A stretch of 24,308 bases of DNA from Ruminococcaceae bacterium UBA3215 (GTDB taxonomy: Bacteria > Bacillota > Clostridia > Oscillospirales > Ruminococcaceae). Shown here piece after piece: positions 1 to 8,200 of this stretch. Each line of letters starts with the position of its first letter. Positions within the stretch are counted from its first letter, which is position 1. The stretch spans positions 186,840 to 211,147 of the forward strand of contig DEWH01000022.1 in the NCBI GenBank assembly GCA_002363155.1. The letters run 5' to 3'. The notes under the pieces were generated by a model. That model searched no databases. It saw only the letters and a program-made list of their open reading frames with translations, and was not told the DNA's origin. The position numbers and the translations under genes are program-made.

Positions 1-35
1 CATTTCGCCGCGGCGCGTCCGCCGCACCCTTTTTT

Positions 36-73
36 AAAGGGGGCTGGCGGGGGGTTGGGGGGCAGAGCCCCCT
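36..73 (-). terminator. Probable terminator after the heptad-repeat gene
   Basis: Complementary arms at 39-45 and 66-72 (GGGGGCT/AGCCCCC) lie just downstream of the minus-strand gene that ends at 106. On the minus strand the hairpin is followed by only a short T run, so this is a moderate call. The intervening sequence is G-rich on the plus strand and C-rich on the minus strand. Confidence 0.5.
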
Positions 74-105
74 CTCTGAAATCTCTCAAATCTCTCTCAA
101 CCCTC

Positions 106-2337
106 TCAAGATCTCTCGATCGCGTCTGTGCGGTAGATGAACTTGACAGAGCCGGAACCGCCGGTGAAAGTCTCGTAGTCCTTCGATACGTCGGATACTG
201 CCTTGAAGCGGTCAACGAGACTGCCGAGATCGCCGTCAACAATGTCGATCAGCTTTGTGATGCCCTTTTCGTTGAACTCCCTGCAGCCGTCAGAGAGCTG
301 TGCGGAACCGTCATCAAGCTGCGTTATTCCGTCTATCAGTGCCGGAACACTTCCGTTAAGCTCGGAAATGCCGTCGTAAAGCTGCTTTGAGCCGGCTTCA
401 AGCTTCTGCGTGCCTGCATTCAGCTCATTAAGTCCGCCCTTGAGCTGCTTTGCGCCGTCCGCTGCCTGCGCTACTCCCTCGGTATATGCCGCAAGCCCGG
501 TGTAGAATGTGTTGTAGCTGTCAAGCTGCGTTTTCAGCTCAATAAGCTTTGCAGCACCGGCAGATGCCGTTTTTGCGCCTTCCTTTATCTTGTCCTGTAC
601 GTCTTTGGACTTGTAATTCTCATCAATAAGCTCGGCTATCTTTTCATCGGTCGTCTGCGCAATTATCGCCTTGACCTCGTCACTCTGCATCTGTTGTTCG
701 AGTGCCGCTTCCGATTGCTCCTTTACTTCCGCCGACTGCATCTGCTGTTCAAGTGCCGCATCAGCCTGTGCCTTCACTTCCGCTGTCTGCATCTGCATCT
801 CTGCCGCAGCTTCGATCTTCTGCTGAACATCAGCGCCTATAACGCCCGCAGCAACACCCTGCGTGTACTGCTCAACAGTCATATTCTGCGACGCAAGAAC
901 ACCTTCAAGCACCTTAGCTTTAACACCCTCATTTACCTTTTCCGCAACCGTCGCTTTTACCGTCTCATTCACCTTTTCGCTGACCTGCGCTCTTACCGCC
1001 TTGGCAACTTCCGCTTCTACTGTCGCACGATTGGCTTCAACAGCCTCCGTTACCTGCTTCATTGCGGTTTCCTGCGCCATTTTCAGAGCGTTGTCGCCGT
1101 CCAGAGAAGCTATGATCTTATCGAGTGTCTCGCCGTAATTTCCGATCGTCAGCTTGTAACCTGTGATACCGGCGGCTTCAAGCTGTGTGTTCGCCATATC
1201 GAGCAGAGAATTGAACACCTGCTCGGAGCCTGCCGTGAGGGTCGCATTGTTCGATGTGAGCTGATCGAGTCCTGCGGAAAGCTTGTCGGAACCGGTATAG
1301 AGCTGCGCGGCACCCTTGTTCGCGTCGGATATGCCGCTGTTCAGCTGACCCGCGCCCTCGTAAAGCGCGCCTGTACCGTCCGTAAGCGCAGATGACTTTT
1401 CAAGCAGTTCGTTCAGACCGTCGTGAAGCTTGCCGGAACCGTCGATAAGCTGATCCATAGCATCGCTGAGCTTGTCGATATCTTCGGTGAGCGTTGCCTC
1501 GGGATCGCCGAGATCAAGGTCAATATCGCTGAATACTTCATTTGTTGCTATGGTTACCGTGTTCATAAGCTCGAAGTCGGTAACATCAGCTGTGACCTCG
1601 AAATATCCGGGTATCTTTATCTTCCCGCTGTCCTCGGTGCCAAGACTTTCGGCAAGACCCGGGAATGCGGTTCCCACGATGAATGTACGGTCACCGTCAT
1701 TCACGATCTTACCGTTTACAGCCTCGACATTGCGGAACTTTTCATTATCCAGCAGCATACCGGTGATCGCAGCGAAAGGCACATATATTTTAGTCTTCTC
1801 CCCATTTATTGTCACATCTTCGTACTTATTGTTTGTATAGTCGAATCTGATCGTGACCTTTCCGCTCCTGCCGGCGAGTTCATCTGCCGTGATATCGTTT
1901 CCGTCCAGCTTGTAGCTTACCGCTATGCCGAGAGGAAGCTGCTCATTTGTCGTTCCGCGGTAGTAGATATCGTTTCCGCCCGCATTCCATGTTCTTTTAC
2001 CGCCGTTCTCGGTGAATGTCTCGCTGCCCTTGACATTCTCTATATTGCTGAGCAAAGACTCTTCCGTGATGATATTATCGCTTCCCGCATTCATAAGATG
2101 ATCGCTTACGATGACCTTGTTTGTGCTGCCGTTCGCGTCTGCAAGCACATATACTGTCTCGTCCTTCTGCGGTTCATCTTTCACAGCTTGTTCTTCCTCA
2201 GAAGTCTCCGGCAGTATCTCCTCCGCATCTGCGGAAGCATTCTCGTTTACCGCATAGGCTGCTGTTGCACCTACGGCACCTGCAAGCATTGTGCAGCAGG
2301 CAATATATGATATTTTCTTTATAAGTGACTGTTTCAT
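106..2337 (-). CDS. Secreted heptad-repeat (X-X-X-Leu-X-X-Gly) protein, partner of MMPL transporter
   Basis: The 743-residue product starts with a Sec-type signal peptide (MKQSLIKK, a hydrophobic stretch, then a likely cut after AYA near residue 29). After a beta-rich N-terminal part come two blocks of Leu/Gly heptads such as GSGKLHDGLNELL and GAKQLKGGLNEL, near residues 298-365 and 625-700. Between them is a long Ala/Glu/Gln/Lys helical region. Such heptad proteins commonly sit beside MMPL/YhgE-type membrane proteins and probably form a long periplasm-like or wall-zone coiled rod; the exact role is unknown. It is the third gene of a minus-strand operon, 151 bp after the MMPL gene. The RBS AAAGGAAG supports the start. 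No C-terminal membrane anchor or sortase motif is visible. Confidence 0.85.
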   Translation of the reverse strand: MKQSLIKKISYIACCTMLAGAVGATAAYAVNENASADAEEILPETSEEEQAVKDEPQKDETVYVLADANGSTNKVIVSDHLMNAGSDNIITEESLLSNIENVKGSETFTENGGKRTWNAGGNDIYYRGTTNEQLPLGIAVSYKLDGNDITADELAGRSGKVTIRFDYTNNKYEDVTINGEKTKIYVPFAAITGMLLDNEKFRNVEAVNGKIVNDGDRTFIVGTAFPGLAESLGTEDSGKIKIPGYFEVTADVTDFELMNTVTIATNEVFSDIDLDLGDPEATLTEDIDKLSDAMDQLIDGSGKLHDGLNELLEKSSALTDGTGALYEGAGQLNSGISDANKGAAQLYTGSDKLSAGLDQLTSNNATLTAGSEQVFNSLLDMANTQLEAAGITGYKLTIGNYGETLDKIIASLDGDNALKMAQETAMKQVTEAVEANRATVEAEVAKAVRAQVSEKVNETVKATVAEKVNEGVKAKVLEGVLASQNMTVEQYTQGVAAGVIGADVQQKIEAAAEMQMQTAEVKAQADAALEQQMQSAEVKEQSEAALEQQMQSDEVKAIIAQTTDEKIAELIDENYKSKDVQDKIKEGAKTASAGAAKLIELKTQLDSYNTFYTGLAAYTEGVAQAADGAKQLKGGLNELNAGTQKLEAGSKQLYDGISELNGSVPALIDGITQLDDGSAQLSDGCREFNEKGITKLIDIVDGDLGSLVDRFKAVSDVSKDYETFTGGSGSVKFIYRTDAIERS
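663..815 (-). repeat. Three tandem 51-bp coding repeats in the helical region
   Basis: Three consecutive 17-residue units of the type Q(T/S)(A/D)EVK...ALEQQM are encoded here. The first two are nearly identical and the one nearest the C-terminus is diverged. They extend the helical spacer between the two heptad blocks and are a likely site of length variation. Confidence 0.7.
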
Positions 2338-2488
2338 AGTTATCTTCCTTTCTGATCTGTTTTTATAATACTTAACTGTCTGTTTTCCCTCCGCTTTTCT
2401 AAAAAGCGGAGCAGGGCGGGAGTCTGAGGGAGGGACAGGATCCCTTCCTCAGTCGGCTGTCGGCACCGCAGGTGCCGCAGACGAAGGA

Positions 2489-4600
2489 TCAGCTGCTGTG
2501 CAGAGGCCGGCCGATGTGACCGTGCCTTTCACTGCTCACTCCGCTCATTCCGAGTGTGGTATGTCTTATCAGAGCGTCACACAGCAGGAGAAGCGCCGGC
2601 AGGATAAATATTACGCATATCATGCTTATCACTGCGCCTCTTGCCATTAACATACACATCGAGCTGATTATATCTATATCGGAATATACCGCAACTCCGA
2701 ATGTTGCTGCGAACAATCCCATACCGCTGACGATTATCGACGGGATAGATGTCGTGAGTGCTGTTCTTACCGCGTCAAGCTTGTCGGCACCGCCGATACG
2801 CTCCGTTTTGTATCTTGTGGTCATCAGTATCGCGTAATCCACTGTCGCACCAAGCTGTATCGTGCTTATGCAGATAGGAGCAATGAACGGGAGCGACTGT
2901 CCCATATAATGCGGGAGTCCGAGGTTTATGAATGTCGCAAGCTCTATTACCGCTATCAGTATGAAAGGCAGGGATACCGACTTCTCAACAACCGCGATTA
3001 TAACGAATATCGCAACTATCGAAACTGCGCTTACTACACGGAAGTCGTGACCGGTAGTCTCGATCATATCCTTTGTGCATGGCGCTTCGCCTATGAGCAT
3101 TCCGCCCTTGTCGTACTTTTTCAGTATCGCGTTCAGTTCGTCAAGCTGACTGTTTACAGCGTCGCTCGCTACCTTGTATTCCGAGTTCACGAGGATAAGC
3201 TCCCATTTGTTGCTTACCAGCGCTTCCTTCAGTCTGTCCGGTATCACTTCTTCCGGCACAGCCGAACCGATAACGCTCTCAAGTCCGAGAACATACTTTA
3301 CTCCGTCAACCTGCTTCATTTCCTTTATCATGGAACGGACGTCCTTTGAAGATGTGTCCGCATCAACAAGGAGCATGTGAGTGGAAGCTACATCGAAATT
3401 CTCGCGGAGCTTTGAGTTTGCGATCACATAGTCGATATCTTCCGGCAGGCACTCGCCCAGATCGTAGTAAACTTCATCGTTCGTCTTTGAGTACCCGTAG
3501 TAAGCCGGGAATACAAGTATCGCAAACACCGCGATAAATACCGGGAACACCTTTGTTATACCCGATGCGAGCCTGCTCATATCCGGTATAAGCGAGCGGT
3601 GCTTTGTTGCCTGGAGAGGTTTGTCAAGCGCAAGTATCAGCGCAGGGAGAACTGTCACACAGCCTATGACTCCCAGAAGAACGCCCTTTGCCATTACTAT
3701 TCCGAGGTCTGCGCCGAGAGTGAACGACATGAAGCAGAGGGCTATGAATCCGGCTATCGTGGTGACCGAGCTTCCGAGAACGCTGGTGAGCGTTTCGTGT
3801 ATCGCTTCAGCCATTGCCTGCCTGTTGTCGCTTATCTTTTCAAGCTTCTCATTGTAGCTGTGCCAGAGGAATATCGAGTAGTCCATCGTAACAGCGAGCT
3901 GGAGGACTGCCGAAAGCGCCTTGGTGATGTAGGATATCTCACCCATGAAGTAGTTGGTTCCTAAGTTCAGCAGTATCATCATTCCGATACTTGCAAGGAA
4001 TACGAAAGGCACCAGCCAGCTGTCGAGGAAGATCATCATAGCAGCACACGCAAGTATTACCGCTATGCCGACGTAGATCGGCTCTTCCTTTTCGCACAGG
4101 TCTTTAAGATCTGTAACGAGTGCGGACATTCCGGAAACGAATGCCTGTTTTCCGGCTATCGAGCGTACATTCCTTATAGCCTCCATTGTAACATCAGCCG
4201 ATGTGGAGCTGTCGAAGAATACCGCCATCATCGTCGCGTTTCCGTTGTTGAATGCCGAGTATATCTTTTCGGGAAGGAATTCCTTCGGTATCGTTATATC
4301 CGCCATATCCTGCCAGCAAAGAACGGTATCGACATGCTCAACGGTCTTTATCTGCTCCGCCATCGCCGCAACGTCCTTATCCGGCATATCCTCCACGACT
4401 ATGAAGGAGAAGGCTCCCTTTCCGAATTCGTTCATCAGTTCTTCCTGTCCTTTTACTGTGTCCATGTCCGACGGCAGGTAGTCGAGCATATCGTAGTTGA
4501 TCCTTGTTCCGATCATACCGAGCAGAGCCGGCACCATAAGCACAAGGCTTACTATAATGATCGGCACGCGGTATTTAACTACCGCATTTGCGAATTTCAT
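2489..4600 (-). CDS. MMPL-family (RND superfamily) transporter
   Basis: This 703-residue integral membrane protein has the duplicated RND layout. Each half has one N-terminal membrane helix, a large extracytoplasmic domain, then a bundle of helices. The bundles begin near residues 175 and 520. Both halves carry the family signature around an Asp-Tyr pair (VTMDYSIFLWHSYNE and ATVDYAILMTTRYK). MMPL proteins use the proton gradient to export lipids, lipid-linked compounds or peptides; the substrate here cannot be told. The start is supported by AAAGGG nine bases upstream on the minus strand. It lies 26 bp after the DUF308 gene and upstream of the heptad-repeat gene, so the three are probably co-transcribed. 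Confidence 0.9.
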   Translation of the reverse strand: MKFANAVVKYRVPIIIVSLVLMVPALLGMIGTRINYDMLDYLPSDMDTVKGQEELMNEFGKGAFSFIVVEDMPDKDVAAMAEQIKTVEHVDTVLCWQDMADITIPKEFLPEKIYSAFNNGNATMMAVFFDSSTSADVTMEAIRNVRSIAGKQAFVSGMSALVTDLKDLCEKEEPIYVGIAVILACAAMMIFLDSWLVPFVFLASIGMMILLNLGTNYFMGEISYITKALSAVLQLAVTMDYSIFLWHSYNEKLEKISDNRQAMAEAIHETLTSVLGSSVTTIAGFIALCFMSFTLGADLGIVMAKGVLLGVIGCVTVLPALILALDKPLQATKHRSLIPDMSRLASGITKVFPVFIAVFAILVFPAYYGYSKTNDEVYYDLGECLPEDIDYVIANSKLRENFDVASTHMLLVDADTSSKDVRSMIKEMKQVDGVKYVLGLESVIGSAVPEEVIPDRLKEALVSNKWELILVNSEYKVASDAVNSQLDELNAILKKYDKGGMLIGEAPCTKDMIETTGHDFRVVSAVSIVAIFVIIAVVEKSVSLPFILIAVIELATFINLGLPHYMGQSLPFIAPICISTIQLGATVDYAILMTTRYKTERIGGADKLDAVRTALTTSIPSIIVSGMGLFAATFGVAVYSDIDIISSMCMLMARGAVISMICVIFILPALLLLCDALIRHTTLGMSGVSSERHGHIGRPLHSS

Positions 4601-4626
4601 CTTATCATACCCTTTCTTTTTTCTGA

Positions 4627-5223
4627 TCAGTGAGTGTTCACTGCATTTACCTTGATAACGTCGTCCGGCAGCTGGTTCTTTACTATCTTTACCGCCACCA
4701 GAACGGTGATGAGGTTCAGCAGACCCTCCATTACAAGTGTCACGCCGAGAATCACCGCGACTACAGCCGCGCTTTCAACGGGATTGATTATGAGGAAGAA
4801 TCCTGCGATATCCGCCGCGATCGCTGCCGCGAGTATCAGCCACCACTTGCTTACCCCGAAGACCTTCGCGTCGATCGCCGTCTGTATTTTCAGCAGACCG
4901 TCCGCAAGCACGCATACCCCGAATATCACCCCGATGAAACCGAGGAACAGCTCCGGCTTTACTGCCGCCGTTACTCCGAGGATCATCAGCAGAATGCCTT
5001 CTGCAAGGTCATGCTGGAAAGCAAGCCTGAACAGATCCTTTGAGAAGTAGCTTGCTATCTTTACTCCGCCGAATACCGCGGAAACTACTCCAAGCACACT
5101 GCACATCGCGGAAGCGAGCGTATCCGGCGCGGCGATAAGGACTGTTCCCACTGCGATCAGCATCGCCGACATAACGATGTAGCCTGCCTTTGCGGTCCTC
5201 ATAGGTGTTACCGATCTCATCAT
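4627..5223 (-). CDS. DUF308/HdeD-like small membrane protein
   Basis: The product is 198 residues from the chosen start, MMRSVTPMRTAKAG. A longer reading from 5277 lacks a good ribosome binding site, while AGGGGGG lies seven bases before 5223. It consists almost entirely of six short hydrophobic helices in paired repeats rich in Gly and Ala (for example GVVSAVFGGVKIA, GVIFGVCVLADGLLKIQTA and ILGVTLVMEGLLNLITV), the pattern of the HdeD/DUF308 family. E. coli HdeD is linked to acid resistance; no such role can be claimed here. It heads the operon with the MMPL transporter, which suggests an envelope-stress or export accessory job. Confidence 0.8.
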   Translation of the reverse strand: MMRSVTPMRTAKAGYIVMSAMLIAVGTVLIAAPDTLASAMCSVLGVVSAVFGGVKIASYFSKDLFRLAFQHDLAEGILLMILGVTAAVKPELFLGFIGVIFGVCVLADGLLKIQTAIDAKVFGVSKWWLILAAAIAADIAGFFLIINPVESAAVVAVILGVTLVMEGLLNLITVLVAVKIVKNQLPDDVIKVNAVNTH

Positions 5224-5284
5224 ATCATCGCCCCCCTGTTTCTGTTTACATCCATAGTATATCACCGTTTCCGGCAAAAGAAAA

Positions 5285-5339
5285 CGGTCAGTTCACCCTG
5301 CCGTGTACAAATCTCATACACGGTAAGGTAAACTGACCG
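5285..5339. promoter_or_regulatory. Long inverted repeat between divergent genes
   Basis: The arms are CGGTCAGTTcACC (5285-5297) and GGTaAACTGACCG (5327-5339). An inner pair CCGTGTA/TACACGG flanks a nine-base loop. On the minus strand it is followed by TTTTCTTTT, so it could act as an attenuator or terminator ahead of the DUF308-MMPL operon. As double-stranded DNA it could be a TetR-like operator. Neither role is proven. Confidence 0.6.
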
Positions 5340-5394
5340 AATTTTGGGCAAATGATGTGTGTTTGCCTAAATTCTTCCGGCAAGCGGACTGTTA

Positions 5395-5423
5395 TTGCTT
5401 TTTTATCTAATATATGCTATAAT
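5395..5423 (+). promoter_or_regulatory. Sigma-A promoter of the ankyrin-like membrane gene
   Basis: TTGCTT at 5395-5400, a 17-base spacer, and TATAAT at 5418-5423. The gene starts 48 bases downstream. Confidence 0.7.
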
Positions 5424-5471
5424 AAGCTAACATTGTATCACTGTATTCTGCAGGAACGGAGGAATTACTTT

Positions 5472-6335
5472 ATGGCTTTTGCGGGAATGGTATGGGGCAG
5501 CGCGATACTTATAACCATAGCTGTTATTTACGGTGCACTGGGCCTGACCGCTCTGATACTTACAATACTCGGATTCGTGTTTCTTAAAAAACACAAAGTC
5601 GCATCGACAATAATGTTTTCCTTCGCGGGATTAGGCATTGCGGGAATAATCCTTTTGACCGCAGGCATAAACTGGGTATTATCTCCGAAGCCTTCGGTAC
5701 ACATTACAAGAGAGGGAGATACCGTTGCTATTCAGCCGGAGGATTGGAGCAATATGTCTAAAGCGTTCGCTGAGTACGATATGCAGGCGATAATCGGTAT
5801 GCTCAATGAGCACCCGGAGCTTACATACTTCTATGACAATAACCGCGTCAATATAATCGATTACGGACTGTACAATCTGAATGTTGATGTTATGAAATGC
5901 GCACTGGAGCACGGCGCTGTATATGACGATCAGGAGACATACAGAAGAAGATCCTACCAATGCGGTTCTCTTAATTCGTTCTATCAGGAGTTGTATTATC
6001 CCGACGAAACACAAAACCCACGGTATGAGAAAGGCGCAGCCAGCGATGAAATGATCGAGGCGGTGCGCTTTGCAATAGAGAATGGGGCGCAGATAATATA
6101 TGACACAAGCTCGTACAAGATCAGACCTGACTCGTCACAGAATTTCTATGAGCAGACATGGGTGTGGGTGAACCAGGACGATGTTATAAGCGACAAAGAC
6201 TGGGAGCTTCTTGATCTCGTTAAGAGCTATATGCCGGAGGACTGGAGCATAGACGATATGTATGATGAAGAGAGAAAATGGTATGGACGTGACTTTTCTC
6301 CCGACGCCCGGGAATATAAGAGACCGAACAGATAA
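5472..6335 (+). CDS. Unknown membrane protein with ankyrin-like repeats
   Basis: The product is 287 residues starting at MAFAGMVWG, preceded by GGAGG about nine bases upstream. A longer in-frame reading from 5352 would start upstream of the promoter and is unlikely. Two hydrophobic helices (residues about 8-35 and 42-66) are followed by a soluble domain. That domain has helical pairs resembling degenerate ankyrin repeats: AFAEYDMQAIIGMLNEHPEL, then YNLNVDVMKCALEHGA, then AVRFAIENGAQI. It is probably a membrane-anchored interaction protein. It has its own promoter and converges with the next gene. I cannot assign a function. Confidence 0.7.
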   Translation: MAFAGMVWGSAILITIAVIYGALGLTALILTILGFVFLKKHKVASTIMFSFAGLGIAGIILLTAGINWVLSPKPSVHITREGDTVAIQPEDWSNMSKAFAEYDMQAIIGMLNEHPELTYFYDNNRVNIIDYGLYNLNVDVMKCALEHGAVYDDQETYRRRSYQCGSLNSFYQELYYPDETQNPRYEKGAASDEMIEAVRFAIENGAQIIYDTSSYKIRPDSSQNFYEQTWVWVNQDDVISDKDWELLDLVKSYMPEDWSIDDMYDEERKWYGRDFSPDAREYKRPNR

Positions 6336-6380
6336 TATCCGCTGCCAATACCATTTATTGCTGTCATACACTCACAGCCC

Positions 6381-7022
6381 TTATCCGGTTATATCGAGAA
6401 CAGCACCCGCGTCACTGCCTGAAACTGCAACAGACGACACCTCCGCGGCAGCCGGAGCGTCGATCTCAACTATCGCGTCACGCTGGGCGGCATACAAAGC
6501 CTGTGCAGTGGGGTTCAGATTTTCGACCCACGCGTTGCTTTCCTCGTTCAGCTTATCCTGCTTTTCACGGTATTCCCGTTCTTCGTCCTCGTCCCATTCG
6601 GACTTGTGCTTTTTGCGCTCGGCTACCTGCGCCATCATTTGCGCGGTTTTGGCGAACTGGTACATATCCTTGTCGTATTCCATAAGCCTGCGCTCGTCAC
6701 CCGGCGGAACAATGTCGCCCTTTGCCATATTCCGGTAAACAGTCATAGCTTTCGCCATATCCTCGGCGTGTTTCTTCTCCGCTTCGGAATTGGCTTTGGT
6801 TGTCGCCATTTGCGCCTGCATCATATACGCATCGTTGAACGCTTTCTTGTCCTTTATCATCTGCTCTTTTGCAGCATCGGTCAGCATATACTGCTCGCCG
6901 TCATCGCCGTTTATCAGATTGCTCTGCTTGTCCTGCGGGACTTCCTGTCCCTTTTGGAGCTTTACAGCTTCGTACTTGTGAACATACGGCGAAATATTGA
7001 ATGATACACCTGTCATACCCAC
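6381..7022 (-). CDS. Unknown coiled protein, sigma-28-type promoter
   Basis: The product is 213 residues, highly charged and mostly helical (Ala/Lys/Glu/Met-rich, residues 45-160). It has no signal peptide or membrane segment, and ends in a low-complexity Ala/Ser/Val tail. The N-terminus MGMTGVSFNISPYVHKYE recalls the short MGM/Tyr-rich starts of the small proteins at 13940 and 16211. AAGGAGGTG gives a strong RBS. Its promoter at 7069-7095 fits the flagellar sigma-28 consensus, so I infer expression with the late flagellar regulon and perhaps a flagellum-associated or flagellum-exported protein. It lies just outside the element end at 7412. Confidence 0.7.
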   Translation of the reverse strand: MGMTGVSFNISPYVHKYEAVKLQKGQEVPQDKQSNLINGDDGEQYMLTDAAKEQMIKDKKAFNDAYMMQAQMATTKANSEAEKKHAEDMAKAMTVYRNMAKGDIVPPGDERRLMEYDKDMYQFAKTAQMMAQVAERKKHKSEWDEDEEREYREKQDKLNEESNAWVENLNPTAQALYAAQRDAIVEIDAPAAAEVSSVAVSGSDAGAVLDITG

Positions 7023-7068
7023 ACCTCCTTGTAACTTTTCCTCAGATAGGCATATTTATCCATTATTT

Positions 7069-7095
7069 ATATCGTCGGATAAACGGAAAACTTTA
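7069..7095 (-). promoter_or_regulatory. Sigma-28 (SigD/FliA)-type promoter
   Basis: On the minus strand the sequence reads TAAAGTTT, 11 bases, GACGATAT. This differs from the enterobacterial FliA consensus (TAAAGTTT-N11-GCCGATAA) at two positions, and it fits the SigD spacing TAAA-N15. It stands about 46 bases before the start codon at 7022. Confidence 0.75.
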
Positions 7096-7141
7096 GTCTT
7101 TTCAGAATATACACCTGTAAGACTATTCAAAAGTAATAGTA

Positions 7142-7193
7142 ATACAGCCCACAATCGGCTTGTTTATGCCGTTTGTGGGCTGTATGTTTTTTG
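7142..7193 (+). terminator. Strong terminator hairpin, plus direction
   Basis: Outer arms ATACAGCCCACAA and TTGTGGGCTGTAT (7142-7185) enclose a second pair CGGC/GCCG. The tail is GTTTTTTG. Its likely role is to insulate the minus-strand gene promoter region from read-through. On the minus strand there is no T run. Confidence 0.7.
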
Positions 7194-7253
7194 TTATGAA
7201 AAGATGTCTGTTACGAACGCTTTGGATTTTTTCAAGATTGGTGTGATACGACA

Positions 7254-7289
7254 CAAAAATCCGCCCGCAGATGAATCTGTGGGCGGATT
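7254..7289 (-). terminator. Terminator, minus direction
   Basis: AATCCGCCC/GGGCGGATT encloses CAGAT/ATCTG, a nearly continuous stem. On the minus strand it is followed by TTTTT. It sits downstream of where the tRNA-Ala transcript would have run before insertion of the element. Confidence 0.7.
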
Positions 7290-7354
7290 CGATGGCGCCG
7301 TCGCGCCTGTGATTGCGTTACAAAAAGTATATCAAAACTCCGGACAGCGAGGCA

Positions 7355-7391
7355 GAAAAAATCCCGCCTCAGGTAAACCCGAGACGGGATT
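7355..7391 (-). terminator. Ancestral terminator of tRNA-Ala
   Basis: Arms AATCCCG and CGGGATT with inner CTC/GAG are followed on the minus strand by six Ts. It lies 20 bp past the 3' end of the tRNA fragment at 7412. I infer it terminated the tRNA-Ala transcript before the element inserted. Confidence 0.7.
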
Positions 7392-7411
7392 CGCCGCCCG
7401 CCGTCGCGGGC

Positions 7412-7456
7412 TGGTGGACCCGGGGAGGATCGAACTCCTGACCTCCGCGTTGCGAA
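7412..7456 (-). repeat. Left attachment site: 3' tRNA-Ala fragment
   Basis: These 45 bases are identical to 22773-22817. On the minus strand they run from the anticodon loop TTCGCAA through the 3' anticodon strand, variable loop, T arm, acceptor strand and CCA. The rest of the tRNA is absent here. Crossover at a tRNA anticodon loop is a usual pattern for tyrosine recombinases. This marks the far end of the element. Confidence 0.9.
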
Positions 7457-7584
7457 GCCCTCTCCGATTTTATTGTAATTTCGTGCAATTTGTCGCAATT
7501 GGCTTTGCAATGCGGTTTATCGCTGTTAGCGTTTCAACTTATTTTAGGCGATCTGAGGTGATTTTTGCCCCCTTTTTGGGGCTT

Positions 7585-7609
7585 GTGTCAACAAAAAGTC
7601 AACAAAATC
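7585..7609. repeat. Candidate integrase arm sites, left end
   Basis: Two direct copies of GTCAACAAAA lie about 130 bp inside the left att site. A matching pair, GTGAACAAA, lies inside the right end at 22673-22694. Paired short direct repeats near both ends are expected for arm-binding sites of tyrosine recombinases. Confidence 0.45.
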
Positions 7610-7707
7610 TGAGCGAAAATATATAGTTGTTATATCAATATATATGAATGCTCGCAAGATATTTCAGATTAGCTAAAATTGCTTTAAATAAGCCAATTAA
7701 TTTAATG

Positions 7708-7745
7708 ACCCGGCGTGGTCCGCATCAGTGAGAGGCGTGCCGGGT
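7708..7745. other. Hairpin of unknown role
   Basis: ACCCGGC (7708-7714) and GCCGGGT (7739-7745) enclose a 24-base loop. No T run follows on either strand. It could be part of a small structured RNA or a protein site. Apart from the features listed separately, I see no gene between 7457 and 8247. Confidence 0.35.
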
Positions 7746-7837
7746 TCTGTTGAAGATATTATACATCATTTGCTCAAAAATGTCAAGATTTACTGCGGAG
7801 GTCAAGAGTACGAATACTCTTACTAATTTCAATGTAG

Positions 7838-7871
7838 TCTTACACTGTCTCTTACACTGTCTCTTACACTG
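7838..7871. repeat. Triple 12-bp repeat TCTTACACTG(TC)
   Basis: Copies start at 7838, 7850 and 7862, exactly 12 bp apart. A related element CTGACTTTTT then occurs at about 7869, 7932 and 7944; its reverse complement resembles the AAAAAGTCAAC of the arm sites at 7585-7609. Recombinase or accessory-factor binding is possible. Confidence 0.5.
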
Positions 7872-7983
7872 ACTTTTTTGCTGAAAAATCCGTATTTCAC
7901 GGGCTTTTATAAGAAAAATAGCGTTCTTGCGCTGACTTTTTGCACTGACTTTTCTACGTTTTTCGATTTTAATCCATCTATAT

Positions 7984-8006
7984 AAAAAGGCTCCCGCAAG
8001 AGCCTT
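7984..8006 (-). terminator. Terminator, minus direction
   Basis: AAGGCTC and GAGCCTT enclose a six-base loop. On the minus strand the hairpin is followed by TTTTTATA. No minus-strand gene is recognised upstream, so it may stop antisense transcription leaving the regulator promoter. Confidence 0.5.
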
Positions 8007-8106
8007 CAGGTTACAGGCTTCACAAGTTTCTGTAACACGATCACTATAAGAATAATAGCATATTTATCGCAAACTGTCAATATCATTCGTTGAGTAATCG
8101 CATCAA

Positions 8107-8126
8107 TTAACGCACGCGTGCGTTAA
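8107..8126. promoter_or_regulatory. Upstream palindromic operator
   Basis: A perfect 20-bp palindrome with core AACGCACGCGTGCGTT, 38 bp upstream of the -35 box. The same core recurs just downstream of the -10 box at 8201-8224. Confidence 0.75.
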
Positions 8127-8163
8127 GATTTATATTAAACACATCATAAACGCATCAAAAGTA

Positions 8164-8192
8164 TTGACTTAACGCACGAATGATGATATAAT
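8164..8192 (+). promoter_or_regulatory. Sigma-A promoter with embedded operator half-site
   Basis: TTGACT at 8164-8169, a 17-base spacer and TATAAT at 8187-8192. The spacer contains TTAACGCACG (8168-8178 region), a half copy of the flanking palindromes. Confidence 0.85.
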
Positions 8193-8200
8193 AATATAAA

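Noticed and set aside
694..1395. Long plus-strand open frames opposite the heptad-repeat gene
   Set aside because: They are antisense shadows: Cys/Arg/Leu-rich composition without RBS or domain features, against a clear minus-strand gene.
7412..7456. A second tRNA-Ala gene
   Set aside because: Only the 3' 45 bases are present; the acceptor 5' strand, D arm and half of the anticodon arm are missing.
7708..7745. Riboswitch
   Set aside because: There is only a simple stem with a large loop, no recognisable conserved core and no gene directly downstream.
7838..7871. CRISPR-like repeats
   Set aside because: The period is only 12 bp with two-base gaps, no spacers and no cas genes.
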